DNA of 24,661 nt, taken from JBBDWZ01 sp050732575 (GTDB lineage: Bacteria; Gemmatimonadota; Gemmatimonadetes; Longimicrobiales; RSA9). Of the stretch, positions 1 through 8,181 are shown in pieces; the stretch's first letter is position 1, and each line of letters starts with the position of its first letter. The stretch lies in contig JBOHRF010000052.1 in NCBI GenBank assembly GCA_050732575.1, forward strand, positions 1 to 24,661. Direction: 5' to 3'. A model generated the notes under the pieces. The model was not told the DNA's origin. It did not search any database and saw nothing but the letters and a program-made list of their open reading frames with translations. Both the position numbers and the translations under genes were made by a program.

Positions 1-1157
1 AGGTTGATGCGTCCCTGGTTGCGCCAGTAACCGTCCGTGCCGGCCAGTGCGCCATTCTGGTCGAGCCGGTTGAGCGATACCAGGAACGTGGTGTTGGCGC
101 CATTCTGCGTGAGCGACACGTTCTGCTGCGCAAACTGGTTCGGCCGATAGAGCGCGGCCACGTTGTCGTACATCTCACCGGGATAGACGCGGTCCGCAAT
201 GCGGCGTGCCGGATCCGATGTACGATTGCTCCAGTTCACAATAGTGCCGTTGGCATCGACGAATTGAGAGCCATCTGCGCTCAACCGATAGTGATGATGG
301 CTGCTGAGCGGGAACTCGCCGCCCACGAAATCCTTACCCAGTTCCGAGCGTACGCTGATGCGCGTCGCGCCCACGGGCGCGTTACGACCACGTCGAGTCG
401 TGATCTGGATCACGCCGGATGCCGCGCGCGATCCGTAGATCGATGCGGCGGCCGCGCCTTTGATGATCTCGATGTTTTCGATGTCGGCCGGATCGATGTC
501 CGCGTCGTAGGTCGTGCGGCCGGTGTTGTCCGGATCACCCACGTTGCGGGCCAGGATCACGCCATCAACCACGATCAGTGGATCGTTCGCGGTCACACCT
601 TCTGATGCGGTGGCCGTGCGCAGCAGGATCGATACACCCTGGCCCGGCTGACCGCTGGTGCGCAGGATGCTCGCGCCCGCCACTTTGCCGGACAGCGCCG
701 TCAACGCCGATCCAGCGGCAGGCACCTGCAGCTGTTCGGACGTCACCTTGGATACCGTGAAAGGCAGCTTGACTCCAGACGTGGGATCGGTCACGCCGGT
801 AACGACCAGTTGTTGAATGGCCAGTGCCGCCGTTTCCAGGCCCACGGGTGCGCTGGTCGATTGACCCGCGCTCACCCGTACGTTGGGTTGGCGCACTTCG
901 GCAAAGCCCAGGAATTGCACGACCAGCGTGTAATTCCCCGGAGCTACGCCGGTCATGGTGAAGCGGCCATTGGCGTCCGAGACCTGACCGTGCCGGGTGT
1001 TCTGCAAGAACACCTGTGCGCCAGCCAGCGGCTGGCCATTCTGCCGGTTCGTGACAGTTCCATTAACTGAGCCCGTCTGCTGGCCCTGCATCGCGGCCGG
1101 TACGGCCAGCGCCGCCAGCAAACCAAGCAACGTGGTGATGCGCCTGCCCAAATTCAC
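1..1157 (-). CDS. SusC/RagA-type TonB-linked outer membrane receptor (N-terminal part, runs off left edge)
   Basis: Reading the minus strand from a GTG at 1157 gives 385 codons with no stop before the window edge, so only the N-terminal part is visible. Residues 1-25 form a signal peptide (LLGLLAALAVPAA). About 30-110 is a carboxypeptidase-regulatory-like beta-sandwich, and about 130-258 is the TonB plug. The plug carries DPLIVVDGV (192-200) and IIKGAAAASIYGSRAASGV (231-249), which are hallmarks of SusC/RagA receptors. These proteins sit in the outer membrane and import glycans or peptides with a SusD/RagB lipoprotein, whose gene would be expected just beyond position 1. An AGGAGGT at 1161-1167 supports initiation here. 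A TTG two codons further in has more usual spacing, so the start is uncertain by two codons. It lies 91 bp downstream of the amidohydrolase and may be read from the same operon or its own promoter. Family call is strong; substrate unknown. Confidence 0.93.
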   Translation of the reverse strand, partial: MNLGRRITTLLGLLAALAVPAAMQGQQTGSVNGTVTNRQNGQPLAGAQVFLQNTRHGQVSDANGRFTMTGVAPGNYTLVVQFLGFAEVRQPNVRVSAGQSTSAPVGLETAALAIQQLVVTGVTDPTSGVKLPFTVSKVTSEQLQVPAAGSALTALSGKVAGASILRTSGQPGQGVSILLRTATASEGVTANDPLIVVDGVILARNVGDPDNTGRTTYDADIDPADIENIEIIKGAAAASIYGSRAASGVIQITTRRGRNAPVGATRISVRSELGKDFVGGEFPLSSHHHYRLSADGSQFVDANGTIVNWSNRTSDPARRIADRVYPGEMYDNVAALYRPNQFAQQNVSLTQNGANTTFLVSLNRLDQNGALAGTDGYWRNQGRIN

Positions 1158-1160
1158 GCG

Positions 1161-1167
1161 ACCTCCT
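1161..1167 (-). promoter_or_regulatory. Ribosome binding site of the SusC-like receptor
   Basis: AGGAGGT on the minus strand lies three bases before the GTG at 1157-1155 and nine before an in-frame TTG at 1151-1149. It is a full anti-Shine-Dalgarno match. The close spacing to the GTG leaves the TTG as a credible alternative start. Confidence 0.7.
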
Positions 1168-1248
1168 AGGGGGTGAGTGTGCCGAGATCGTGCTTCAATG
1201 CATATCGAACGCGGAACAACGACCGCACATGACGGCCGTCCTCCCGCA

Positions 1249-2832
1249 TTAGCGTTGTTCGGTGGTGCGCGGACGCTGCGACTTCTGCTGCTCCACCATG
1301 CGCGCTACATCGGCCAATAATTTCTTGGCATCGTAGACTATGCCGTCCTTGATCGTGTAGAGGATGCCACCCACGCGCTCGGCCCGGCCGGTCTGATCGT
1401 TCAAGCGCAGGAACCCTGTGCCATACAGCACCTTCAGGTTGTGCACGCGGTTCTCACCCACGACCACCAGATCCGCCAGCATGCCTTCGCGGATGATGCC
1501 GAACTCCGGTTCCACGCCCTTGGGCTCGAACAGCGCCTGCGCACCGTGCATGGTCGCGCCGCGCAGCACCTCGAGCGGATGAAATCCCGCTTCCTGCAGC
1601 AGCTCCATTTCCTGAATGGTGCTGAACCCAAACGTGTTGTAGATGAAGCCCGCGTCCGAGCTGACGGTCACGCGCCCACCCATGTTCTTGTAATCGTTGA
1701 GCAGGTCCATCCACACGCGGTAGAAGTTGCGCCACGCTACTTCATCTGCGGTCGTCCAGTCGTAGTAGTAGGAACCGTGATTGGCGCGGCTGGGTGCATA
1801 GAAGTCCATGAGCGTGGGCAGCGAATACTTCTCATGCCACTCCGCCTCGCGGGCACGCATCACGTCGCGGCTGGCCAGGTACGCCACCATGGTCGGATCC
1901 AGGATGGTGCCCAGCTTCTTCATTTCCTGCAGCAGCGCTTTCCACTCCGGACTGCCGCGTGGATGAATCAGGTTCCACTGCCGCGCCACCTGTCCAAAGC
2001 GATGCTGCTCGTTGTTGTAGTTCATGTCAGCGGGCCAGGGCTGCACATCACTTCCGTTGTAGAGCGCCTCGAACAGGCCGTAGAAGTGCGTGACCGTGCC
2101 CAGTCCCAGGCGCGCGGCATCGATGGCATTCATGTTGGCCACACCGGTCTGCGCCAGGTGCGCGGTGCTGCCCAACCCCTGCTTTTTCGCTTCATCCAGC
2201 AGCGCCGCCATGATGGCGGGCGGGTGTGCGTTCAGCTTCATGCCATCGACGCCCGCCTGCTTGATCCAGCGCACCCATTCACGGGCCTGCTCGGGCGTGC
2301 GCACCGCGCCCTTGTCCCAACCCTGTCCAGGGCGCAGGTACACGAACATGCGCGGCGCCGTGATCTCGTTCTTGGCGCTGCGTGCACGCTCGCTCATGGT
2401 AAACTGGTAGGGACCGAACTCGACGCCCCGGCCAGTCGTGATGCCATGCGCCAGCCACAGTTTGTAGACGTATTCTGCTTCCGGTGTCTTGGTGGGATCA
2501 CCGGTGTGCAGGTGAATGTCGACAAAACCGGGCGACACGTACTTGCCTTCCGCCTCGATGACCTTGGCGCCCTGCGGCACCGGTCGCTGGCGCGCCGCCA
2601 GACCTGGTGTGCCCGCATTCGCGATGCGCGCAATGCGATTGCCTTCGATCGTGATGTCGACCGGGCCCACGGGCGGCGAGCCCGTGCCATCGATCATGGT
2701 GGCGCCCCGGATCACCATGACCGAAAACGGGCCCTCGCCTTCCGCGCGTGCTGGTGCCGGCCGCTGCGCGGACGCGGTACTGCCGACCAGCAGAGCCAAC
2801 AAGGGCCACGTAACGGCTACGCGTTGCACCAT
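1249..2832 (-). CDS. Secreted amidohydrolase (metal-dependent hydrolase superfamily)
   Basis: The product has 527 residues and starts at the ATG at 2832, preceded by GAGGTC that overlaps the stop of the upstream gene. An in-frame TTG four codons earlier lacks a better site. Residues 1-23 are a signal peptide ending ASAQ, so the enzyme is exported. The composite beta-sandwich begins with GATMIDGTG. The TIM-barrel metal site is visible as HLH (His107, His109) in GFVDIHLHTGD, followed by STAHLAQTG, VTHFYGLF and the catalytic Asp in VTVSSDAGF. The C-terminal DLVVVGENR strand closes the sandwich, so the protein looks complete. Members hydrolyse amide or ester bonds of cyclic amides, dipeptides and related compounds; the substrate cannot be read from sequence. 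It is eight bases downstream of the BNR-repeat gene and therefore almost certainly co-transcribed with it. Likely role is periplasmic or surface scavenging alongside the receptor downstream. Confidence 0.9.
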   Translation of the reverse strand: MVQRVAVTWPLLALLVGSTASAQRPAPARAEGEGPFSVMVIRGATMIDGTGSPPVGPVDITIEGNRIARIANAGTPGLAARQRPVPQGAKVIEAEGKYVSPGFVDIHLHTGDPTKTPEAEYVYKLWLAHGITTGRGVEFGPYQFTMSERARSAKNEITAPRMFVYLRPGQGWDKGAVRTPEQAREWVRWIKQAGVDGMKLNAHPPAIMAALLDEAKKQGLGSTAHLAQTGVANMNAIDAARLGLGTVTHFYGLFEALYNGSDVQPWPADMNYNNEQHRFGQVARQWNLIHPRGSPEWKALLQEMKKLGTILDPTMVAYLASRDVMRAREAEWHEKYSLPTLMDFYAPSRANHGSYYYDWTTADEVAWRNFYRVWMDLLNDYKNMGGRVTVSSDAGFIYNTFGFSTIQEMELLQEAGFHPLEVLRGATMHGAQALFEPKGVEPEFGIIREGMLADLVVVGENRVHNLKVLYGTGFLRLNDQTGRAERVGGILYTIKDGIVYDAKKLLADVARMVEQQKSQRPRTTEQR

Positions 2833-2840
2833 GATCGACC

Positions 2841-5258
2841 TCAAAGGTTGGTAGGTGGAATGAACGCTCTCACCTGAAAGCGTTGGCCCGATCCCATCGG
2901 CGTGAAGCTCGCGCCCATGCCCCGGCCCAGTTGTGCCGTGTACTCGCCGGGCGGTACCGGACGACCCGCCGCACCACCGCGGCCACCCTGGGGCGGTCCC
3001 TCTTCATCGCCGCCACCGCCGGCGCGACCCCCACGACCGGCCGCTGTGCTGTCGCGCGGAGGCGGCGAGCGCAGGTCCCAGGCAACGCGGCGCACACCCG
3101 CTTGTGCGGGCGCATTCACGTGCGCCACGGCTTCACCCGCCGCATTGGAGATGCGAATAGTCAGAGGTGAAGCAGCAGCGGTGCGCACGTAATAGGTCAA
3201 TAACGCGCCGTAGGGCGGATTGGCCGTGTTGAAGCTGCCGCGATCGCCCGCGCCTGCGCGCCGCACGTTGTACTGGAGTGCATCACGGACCGGGAACAGC
3301 GTGCCTTCCTGCGCCAGTACCGTGGGCGTGAGCGCGCGCAGTGCACTGTAGTCATCGAGGATGAAGATGCCGCGCCCAAAGGTCCCCACCACCAGGTCAT
3401 TGACGCGTCGCTGAATGGCCAGGTCGCGCATCATGATTGTGGGTACGTTGCCGCTCAAAGGCAGCCACTGCCGGCCGCCATCGTGGCTGAAGAACAGCGC
3501 GAACTCGGTGCCCAGAAAGAGCAGATCCCGACTCACATGATCTTCGGCCAGACTCCAGCTGACATGTCGCGCGGGTAAACCAGCCGAGAGCGAGGCCCAT
3601 TGGCGGCCGCCATCCGTGCTGCGATACACGTAAGGGGCAAAGTCGCCCCGATTGAAGTTGTGCGCCACCACGTAGAACGTGTTGCGATCGTGAACGGACG
3701 CCGCCACGTCGGCAATCACGGCCAGCTCGGGCAGGCCGGGGATGTTGGCCGCGCGCCAGGTCTGTCCCGCGTTGTCACTGATGTGCACGCGCCCGTCATC
3801 ACTGCCCACGATCAAAAGACCTTCCTGCAAGGTCGACTCATCGATGATGGTGAGCGTGCTCAGCGTGTTGGTGAACAGGTTGCGGCCCACTGCGCTGTCC
3901 GGCCAGACCCGGCCCATGATGGGCATGGTGTCCCGATTCAGTGCGCGCGTGAGATCACCACTCACGTTGCGCCAGGTGGCACCGCGATCGTCCGTACGCA
4001 ACAGTCGCTGCGCGCCGAAATAGAGACGCGTGGGCGCATGCGGACTGGACAACAACGGCGCATTCCAGGTGAAGCGCAGGGGCGGCTCACCGGTTGGATT
4101 GCGCGGCCGGATATTCACTGTTTCGTTGAGCAACTGATCCAGGCGAGACAGCGAACCGTTCTGGCTCTGCACGTACACGTAGCGCGTGCCCCTGGGCTCC
4201 GCACGCGGCTGCATGCCGTCGCCGCCGCCAATCGAAGTCCAGTGATAGTTCTGAATGTTGCCGGTCAGCGTGCGCGACGGGCCCAGCAACGTGCCATTGT
4301 CCTGCAAGCCACCGTACACGTTGTAATACGGCTGCGCGTCGTCCACATCGATCGAGTAGAATTGCGCTAACGGCAGATTGGCAAACCAGGCCCAGGTCCG
4401 ACCACTGTCGAAGCTCTGGTAAAGACCGCCATCGTTGCCGTTGATCAGATGCTCCGGATCGCGCGGATCGTAGGCGAACAGATGGTGATCCACGTGCACG
4501 CCCGCCTGCGGCGCCAGCACCCACGTCCGGCCTTCGTCCTGCGTTACGCGTAGCTGCACATCCAGTGTGTAGATGCGACCCGCCACGCGCGGGTCCGGAT
4601 ACAACTCCATGTAATACTGGGGATCGGTCGGCACGTAATCGCTCTGGCGCGTCCAGGTGACACCCGCATCCGCCGACTTGAAGAAGCCACCCGTGCGGCG
4701 CTCCGCCGTCATCAGCGCGTACACGACATCCGGATTGTGGGGGGAAAGCGCCAGCCCGATGCGGCCGATGTCACCGGTCGGCAGTCCGTTCGTCAGCTCT
4801 TTCCAGGTGCGGCCGCCATCCGTCGACTTGTGAATACCACCTTCCGGGCCACCGGCGATCTGCATGCCCATGTGCCGCCGCCGTTGATACGAGGCGGCGT
4901 ACAACACATCCGGATTGCGCGGATCCAGCACCACATCGCTCACGCCCGTGTTGTCGCTCACCTGCAACACGCGCGTCCAGCTGCGTCCGCCATCGCTGGT
5001 CTTGTACAGTCCGCGCTCACCGCCCGCCGCCCAGAGCGGCCCCTGCGCGGCTACATAGACCACCTCGGAGTTCCTGGGATCGATGACGATCTCACCAATA
5101 TGCTCCGACTGCTCCAGGCCCACGCGCCGCCAGGTCTCGCCCGCTCGAAATTCCAGTCCGCGCACCAGCTCCGGGCGCAGAGCATTGGACGTCTGACCCG
5201 TAAGGGGCAGAGTCGCGCTCACGACTAGCAACAGGGCCAGGGGCGCGTACCGCTTCAC
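2841..5258 (-). CDS. Secreted BNR/VPS10-like repeat protein ('glycosyl hydrolase' type), shortened
   Basis: The product has 805 residues from a GTG at 5258 with GGAGG five bases upstream. An open frame continues upstream for 80 codons but has no ribosome site and no sensible protein character. Residues 1-25 are a signal peptide (APLALLLVVSATLPLTGQ). The body is a series of sortilin/BNR propeller repeats with Asp-box motifs such as YKTSDGGRSWT, HKSTDGGRTWK, YQSFDSGRTW and YRSTDGGRQW. A Gly/Arg-rich stretch (about 737-765) precedes the C-terminal beta-domain. Such proteins are abundant in Gemmatimonadota and Acidobacteriota, and a catalytic role is unproven despite the database name. Compared with what I know of the family (about 1000 residues), the first blade is missing: GLEFR runs directly into AGETWRRVGL, normally about 100 residues apart. 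The C-terminal helical tail also seems absent. First gene of the minus-strand operon. Confidence 0.88.
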   Translation of the reverse strand: MKRYAPLALLLVVSATLPLTGQTSNALRPELVRGLEFRAGETWRRVGLEQSEHIGEIVIDPRNSEVVYVAAQGPLWAAGGERGLYKTSDGGRSWTRVLQVSDNTGVSDVVLDPRNPDVLYAASYQRRRHMGMQIAGGPEGGIHKSTDGGRTWKELTNGLPTGDIGRIGLALSPHNPDVVYALMTAERRTGGFFKSADAGVTWTRQSDYVPTDPQYYMELYPDPRVAGRIYTLDVQLRVTQDEGRTWVLAPQAGVHVDHHLFAYDPRDPEHLINGNDGGLYQSFDSGRTWAWFANLPLAQFYSIDVDDAQPYYNVYGGLQDNGTLLGPSRTLTGNIQNYHWTSIGGGDGMQPRAEPRGTRYVYVQSQNGSLSRLDQLLNETVNIRPRNPTGEPPLRFTWNAPLLSSPHAPTRLYFGAQRLLRTDDRGATWRNVSGDLTRALNRDTMPIMGRVWPDSAVGRNLFTNTLSTLTIIDESTLQEGLLIVGSDDGRVHISDNAGQTWRAANIPGLPELAVIADVAASVHDRNTFYVVAHNFNRGDFAPYVYRSTDGGRQWASLSAGLPARHVSWSLAEDHVSRDLLFLGTEFALFFSHDGGRQWLPLSGNVPTIMMRDLAIQRRVNDLVVGTFGRGIFILDDYSALRALTPTVLAQEGTLFPVRDALQYNVRRAGAGDRGSFNTANPPYGALLTYYVRTAAASPLTIRISNAAGEAVAHVNAPAQAGVRRVAWDLRSPPPRDSTAAGRGGRAGGGGDEEGPPQGGRGGAAGRPVPPGEYTAQLGRGMGASFTPMGSGQRFQVRAFIPPTNL

Positions 5259-5456
5259 CGTGTCCTCCGGGAATGCCATTCTACGGTCGGGCCGATATTG
5301 TGTAGGTGGGAATGAATTGTATAAAATATACGACAGCCACCGCGATTCAAGGTGCCCCGTCACATCCCGCGCGCGTTCCGCAGCACGGCAGGGCGCAGCC
5401 CCGGGCATCGCGCGGCGCCTTGTTCCCTGCCGCAACGCCCATCGAACGGAGATACA
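5259..5456. promoter_or_regulatory. Divergent promoter region between the BNR operon and the S9 peptidase
   Basis: This 198-bp gap holds an AT-rich island at 5311-5330 (AATGAATTGTATAAAATATA) in otherwise GC-rich DNA. For the plus strand, TATAAA at 5320-5325 with TTGTGT at 5298-5303 (16-bp spacer) is a plausible weak promoter. For the minus strand, TTGAAT (complement of 5343-5348) and TATTTT across the same island are spaced 16 bp. The two promoters would overlap, suggesting coordinated control. The exact elements are inferred from consensus similarity only. Confidence 0.5.
5264..5268 (-). promoter_or_regulatory. Ribosome binding site that fixes the GTG start of the BNR protein
   Basis: GGAGG on the minus strand is five bases before the GTG at 5258-5256. 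The GTG opens directly onto a signal peptide, whereas the upstream ATG candidate at 5279 has no such site. Confidence 0.75.
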
Positions 5457-8051
5457 ATGACCACACAACCCATGGGGGAGCGATCCTCGCTCCGGCAACG
5501 GCTGTGTTACACAGCCCTGACGTCCCTTGCGGTCCTGGGGCTGCCCGTCGGCACCGGCGCCCAGGAGTCACTGGAGATGCACCGGCGCGCGGCCACGGTG
5601 ACGCAGCGCTATGCAAATCTCACGGTCGGGCTGGTGCAGGGAGGCCCCAACTGGGTGGGCAGCACCAGTCAGTTCTGGTATCGCTTGTCGGTCACGGGCG
5701 GCAACCAGTTCGTGTTGGTGGATCCGGACGCGTGGACCAAGCAGCCGGCCTTCGACCATGCGCGCCTGGCGAGTGCGCTATCCAGCGCTGCGTCTGGCCA
5801 GTACACGGCCATCACGCTGCCTTTCACAACGTGGTCGTGGGCGAGCGATCGGCAATCCATGGAAGCCGATGTGGGTCAGTCGCGTTATCGCTGCACGCTG
5901 ACTGACTACGCCTGCACGCGCACGGGTGCGGCGCGCGGCGATGCCCAGGCGCAAGGCGTTGGACGGGGCGGCGGCGCAGGCCGCGGCGGTGGCCAGGGTG
6001 GCGGTCGCGGTGGCGCCGCGGGCGACGAAACACCTACGAGCATCGTTTCGCCGGACAGCACCATGGAGGCCTTCATTCAGGATTACGACCTCGCCGTCCG
6101 CCCGTACACGCGGCCCAATGCCAATGCGGCTGGTGGTCGTGCGGGTGGTGGCGGGCGAGCCGGTGGTGGCGGCCGCGGTGGTGCCGCAGCAACGCCGAAC
6201 TATCGTCTGCTCAGCGTGGACGGTTCGGAGGGTGATGCGTATCAGCTGATGTCGATTGTCTGGTCGCCCGACTCCAAGAAACTGGTCGCGTTCCGCCGCA
6301 AGCCCGGTCACAGTCGGGTCATCCACTACGTGCGTTCGTCACCGACGGATCAGGTGCAGCCTCGTTATGAAACCAGTCAGAACTATCAGAAGCCGGGCGA
6401 TGTGATGGCCTTCAATCAACCGGTGCTCTTCGATGTCACAGCGGGCAAACAAACCATCATCGACCACAGTCTCTTCCCGAAAGCGTACGGCATAACGCGC
6501 CCGGTTTGGCGGCGCGACAATGGCGCCTTCACGTTCCAGTACAACCAGCGCGGCCACATGGTGTACCGCGTGCTAGAAGTCGATGCCAATACCGGGACCA
6601 CACGCGCCATTGTGGATGAGCAGACCAAGAGCTTCTTTGCCTACCGCCCGGTCAATGCCGGACTCAGCGACACGGGTAAGAATTACAGCTTCGATGTGGG
6701 CGCCAGTTGCCAGTTTGGCGGTGCTGTCACCATGGACTGTCGCGCGTATGACGGCAAGGAAATCATCTGGATGTCCGAGCGCGACGGCTGGAATCACCTC
6801 TATCTGTATGATGGCGCCACCGGGCGCGTGAAGAATCAGATCACTAAGGGCAACTGGCTGGTCAAGTCCGTGGACAGCGTGGATGTCGCCAATCGTCAGA
6901 TCTATTTCCGCGCCCTGGGCATGAATCGCAACCAGGATCCGTATTTCATTCACTTCTATCGCATCAATTTCGATGGCACGGGCCTGGTCCCCTACACGGA
7001 GGCCGACGGCACGCACAACATCGAGTGGTCACCCGATCGCAAGTATTATGTCGACACCTATTCGCGCGTGGATCTGCCCACCGTAGTGGAGCTGCGGCGC
7101 GCGAGTGACCGGAGAATGCTGCCGCTGGAAAAGGGCGATATGTCGGCCGCCCTGGCCACGGGCTGGCGACCGCCCGAAGTGTTCGTCTCCAAGGCGCGTG
7201 ATGGTGTCACCGACATCTGGGGCATCATCGTGCGTCCGTTCACGTTTGATGCGAACAAGAAATACCCGGTCATCGAACAGATCTATGCGGGCCCTCAGGG
7301 ATCGTTTGTGCCCAAGACCTGGGGCGGCGGTCAGGGCCTGATCGCAACGGCCGAATTGGGATTCATCCTGGTGCAGATCGATGGCATGGGCACCAACAAT
7401 CGCTCCAAGGCTTTCCATGATGTCGCGTGGAAGAACCTGGCCGATGCTGGCTTCCCCGATCGCATTCTCTGGCACAAAGCCGTGCACGCCAAATACCCAT
7501 GGTATGACATCAGCCGCGTGGGCGTGTACGGCGGTTCGGCCGGCGGTCAGAACGCGGCGGGCGCCGTGCTCCTGCATGGTGATTTCTACGATGCCGCGTT
7601 CGCCAGCTCGGGCTGTCACGACAATCGTATGGACAAGATCTGGTGGAACGAGCACTGGATGGGTGAGATGGGTCCGCACTACGGCGCCAGCTCCAACGTG
7701 ACCCACGCGCACCGGCTACAGGGTTCGCTCTTCCTGGCCGTCGGTGAGATGGACAACAACGTCGACCCCGCGTCCACGATGCAGGTGGTGGATGCATTGA
7801 TCCGCGCCGGCAAAGACTTCGAGCTGCTGGTCGTGCCCAACGGCGGCCACGGCGCTACCGGCCCCGATGGCACGCGCCGGCGCAACGATTTCTTCCTGCG
7901 CTCTCTGTACGGCATTGCAACACCCAAATGGAATGCTGGCGCATCGGTCGCCGCCGCCGGCAATGGACTCGATTTCCCGGCCGAGGAACCGATGCCGTAC
8001 GGATTCTTCGAGGATCCAATGCATGGCGTACCACCGTTCTTCTGGTGGTAA
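5457..8051 (+). CDS. Secreted S9-family (DPP IV / prolyl oligopeptidase-like) serine peptidase
   Basis: The product has 864 residues and starts at an ATG with GGAG five bases upstream; an open frame reaching back to 5352 has no site of its own. Residues 1-35 are a signal peptide ending VGTGAQE. The middle is a DPP IV N-type beta-propeller (about 90-570), and the C-terminal alpha/beta-hydrolase holds the catalytic triad. The triad is Ser694 in GVYGGSAGGQ, Asp766 in GEMDNNVDP and His798 in NGGHGATGP. The Asp-to-His gap of 32 matches human DPP IV and the Ser-to-Asp gap is 72. The enzyme should cleave peptides, probably proline-containing, outside the cytoplasm. Two Gly/Arg low-complexity inserts (about 165-190 and 224-246) interrupt the propeller region before the main blades. 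It is transcribed divergently from the BNR operon and ends in a convergent gap with a strong inverted repeat. Confidence 0.93.
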   Translation: MTTQPMGERSSLRQRLCYTALTSLAVLGLPVGTGAQESLEMHRRAATVTQRYANLTVGLVQGGPNWVGSTSQFWYRLSVTGGNQFVLVDPDAWTKQPAFDHARLASALSSAASGQYTAITLPFTTWSWASDRQSMEADVGQSRYRCTLTDYACTRTGAARGDAQAQGVGRGGGAGRGGGQGGGRGGAAGDETPTSIVSPDSTMEAFIQDYDLAVRPYTRPNANAAGGRAGGGGRAGGGGRGGAAATPNYRLLSVDGSEGDAYQLMSIVWSPDSKKLVAFRRKPGHSRVIHYVRSSPTDQVQPRYETSQNYQKPGDVMAFNQPVLFDVTAGKQTIIDHSLFPKAYGITRPVWRRDNGAFTFQYNQRGHMVYRVLEVDANTGTTRAIVDEQTKSFFAYRPVNAGLSDTGKNYSFDVGASCQFGGAVTMDCRAYDGKEIIWMSERDGWNHLYLYDGATGRVKNQITKGNWLVKSVDSVDVANRQIYFRALGMNRNQDPYFIHFYRINFDGTGLVPYTEADGTHNIEWSPDRKYYVDTYSRVDLPTVVELRRASDRRMLPLEKGDMSAALATGWRPPEVFVSKARDGVTDIWGIIVRPFTFDANKKYPVIEQIYAGPQGSFVPKTWGGGQGLIATAELGFILVQIDGMGTNNRSKAFHDVAWKNLADAGFPDRILWHKAVHAKYPWYDISRVGVYGGSAGGQNAAGAVLLHGDFYDAAFASSGCHDNRMDKIWWNEHWMGEMGPHYGASSNVTHAHRLQGSLFLAVGEMDNNVDPASTMQVVDALIRAGKDFELLVVPNGGHGATGPDGTRRRNDFFLRSLYGIATPKWNAGASVAAAGNGLDFPAEEPMPYGFFEDPMHGVPPFFWW

Positions 8052-8073
8052 TGCACACTCCCCCTCCCCCTCA

Positions 8074-8150
8074 CCTTAATCCTAATCCTCAGCACTCTCC
8101 TCCTCCTGCCGTTTGAAGGAGGAGGAGAGTGCTGAGGATTAGGATTAAGG
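8074..8150. terminator. Perfect 34-bp inverted repeat with 9-base loop between convergent genes
   Basis: The arms 8074-8107 and 8117-8150 are exact reverse complements and the loop is GCCGTTTGA. The arms are built of hexamers: CTAATC/GGATTA next to the core and CTCCTC/GAGGAG at the tip. A further GGATTAGGATTAG copy follows at 8154-8166, and a CCCCCT-rich tract precedes the left arm. It lies between the stop of the S9 peptidase (8051) and the stop of the ABC permease (8182), so a two-way terminator role is likely. There is no clear U-tract, so termination may rely on stem strength alone. It is also the best copy of a repeat family seen again at 14582-14749. Confidence 0.75.
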
Positions 8151-8166
8151 GGAGGATTAGGATTAG
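8151..8166. repeat. Extra GGATTA hexamer copy beside the hairpin
   Basis: GGAGGATTAGGATTAG continues the right arm of the 8074-8150 hairpin without a pairing partner of the same length. This suggests the array grows by unit duplication. Confidence 0.6.
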
Positions 8167-8181
8167 TAAGAACAAATCAGT

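Noticed and set aside
1441..2877. A 478-codon open frame on the plus strand across the amidohydrolase gene
   Set aside because: It is antisense to a gene with clear signal peptide and metal-site motifs. Its protein is rich in His, Arg and Gln without a recognisable fold, as expected from GC-rich codon mirroring.
5259..5498. An 80-codon N-terminal extension of the BNR protein
   Set aside because: It would cross the AT-rich divergent promoter and the start of the S9 gene. The GTG at 5258 has an ideal GGAGG and opens on a signal peptide.
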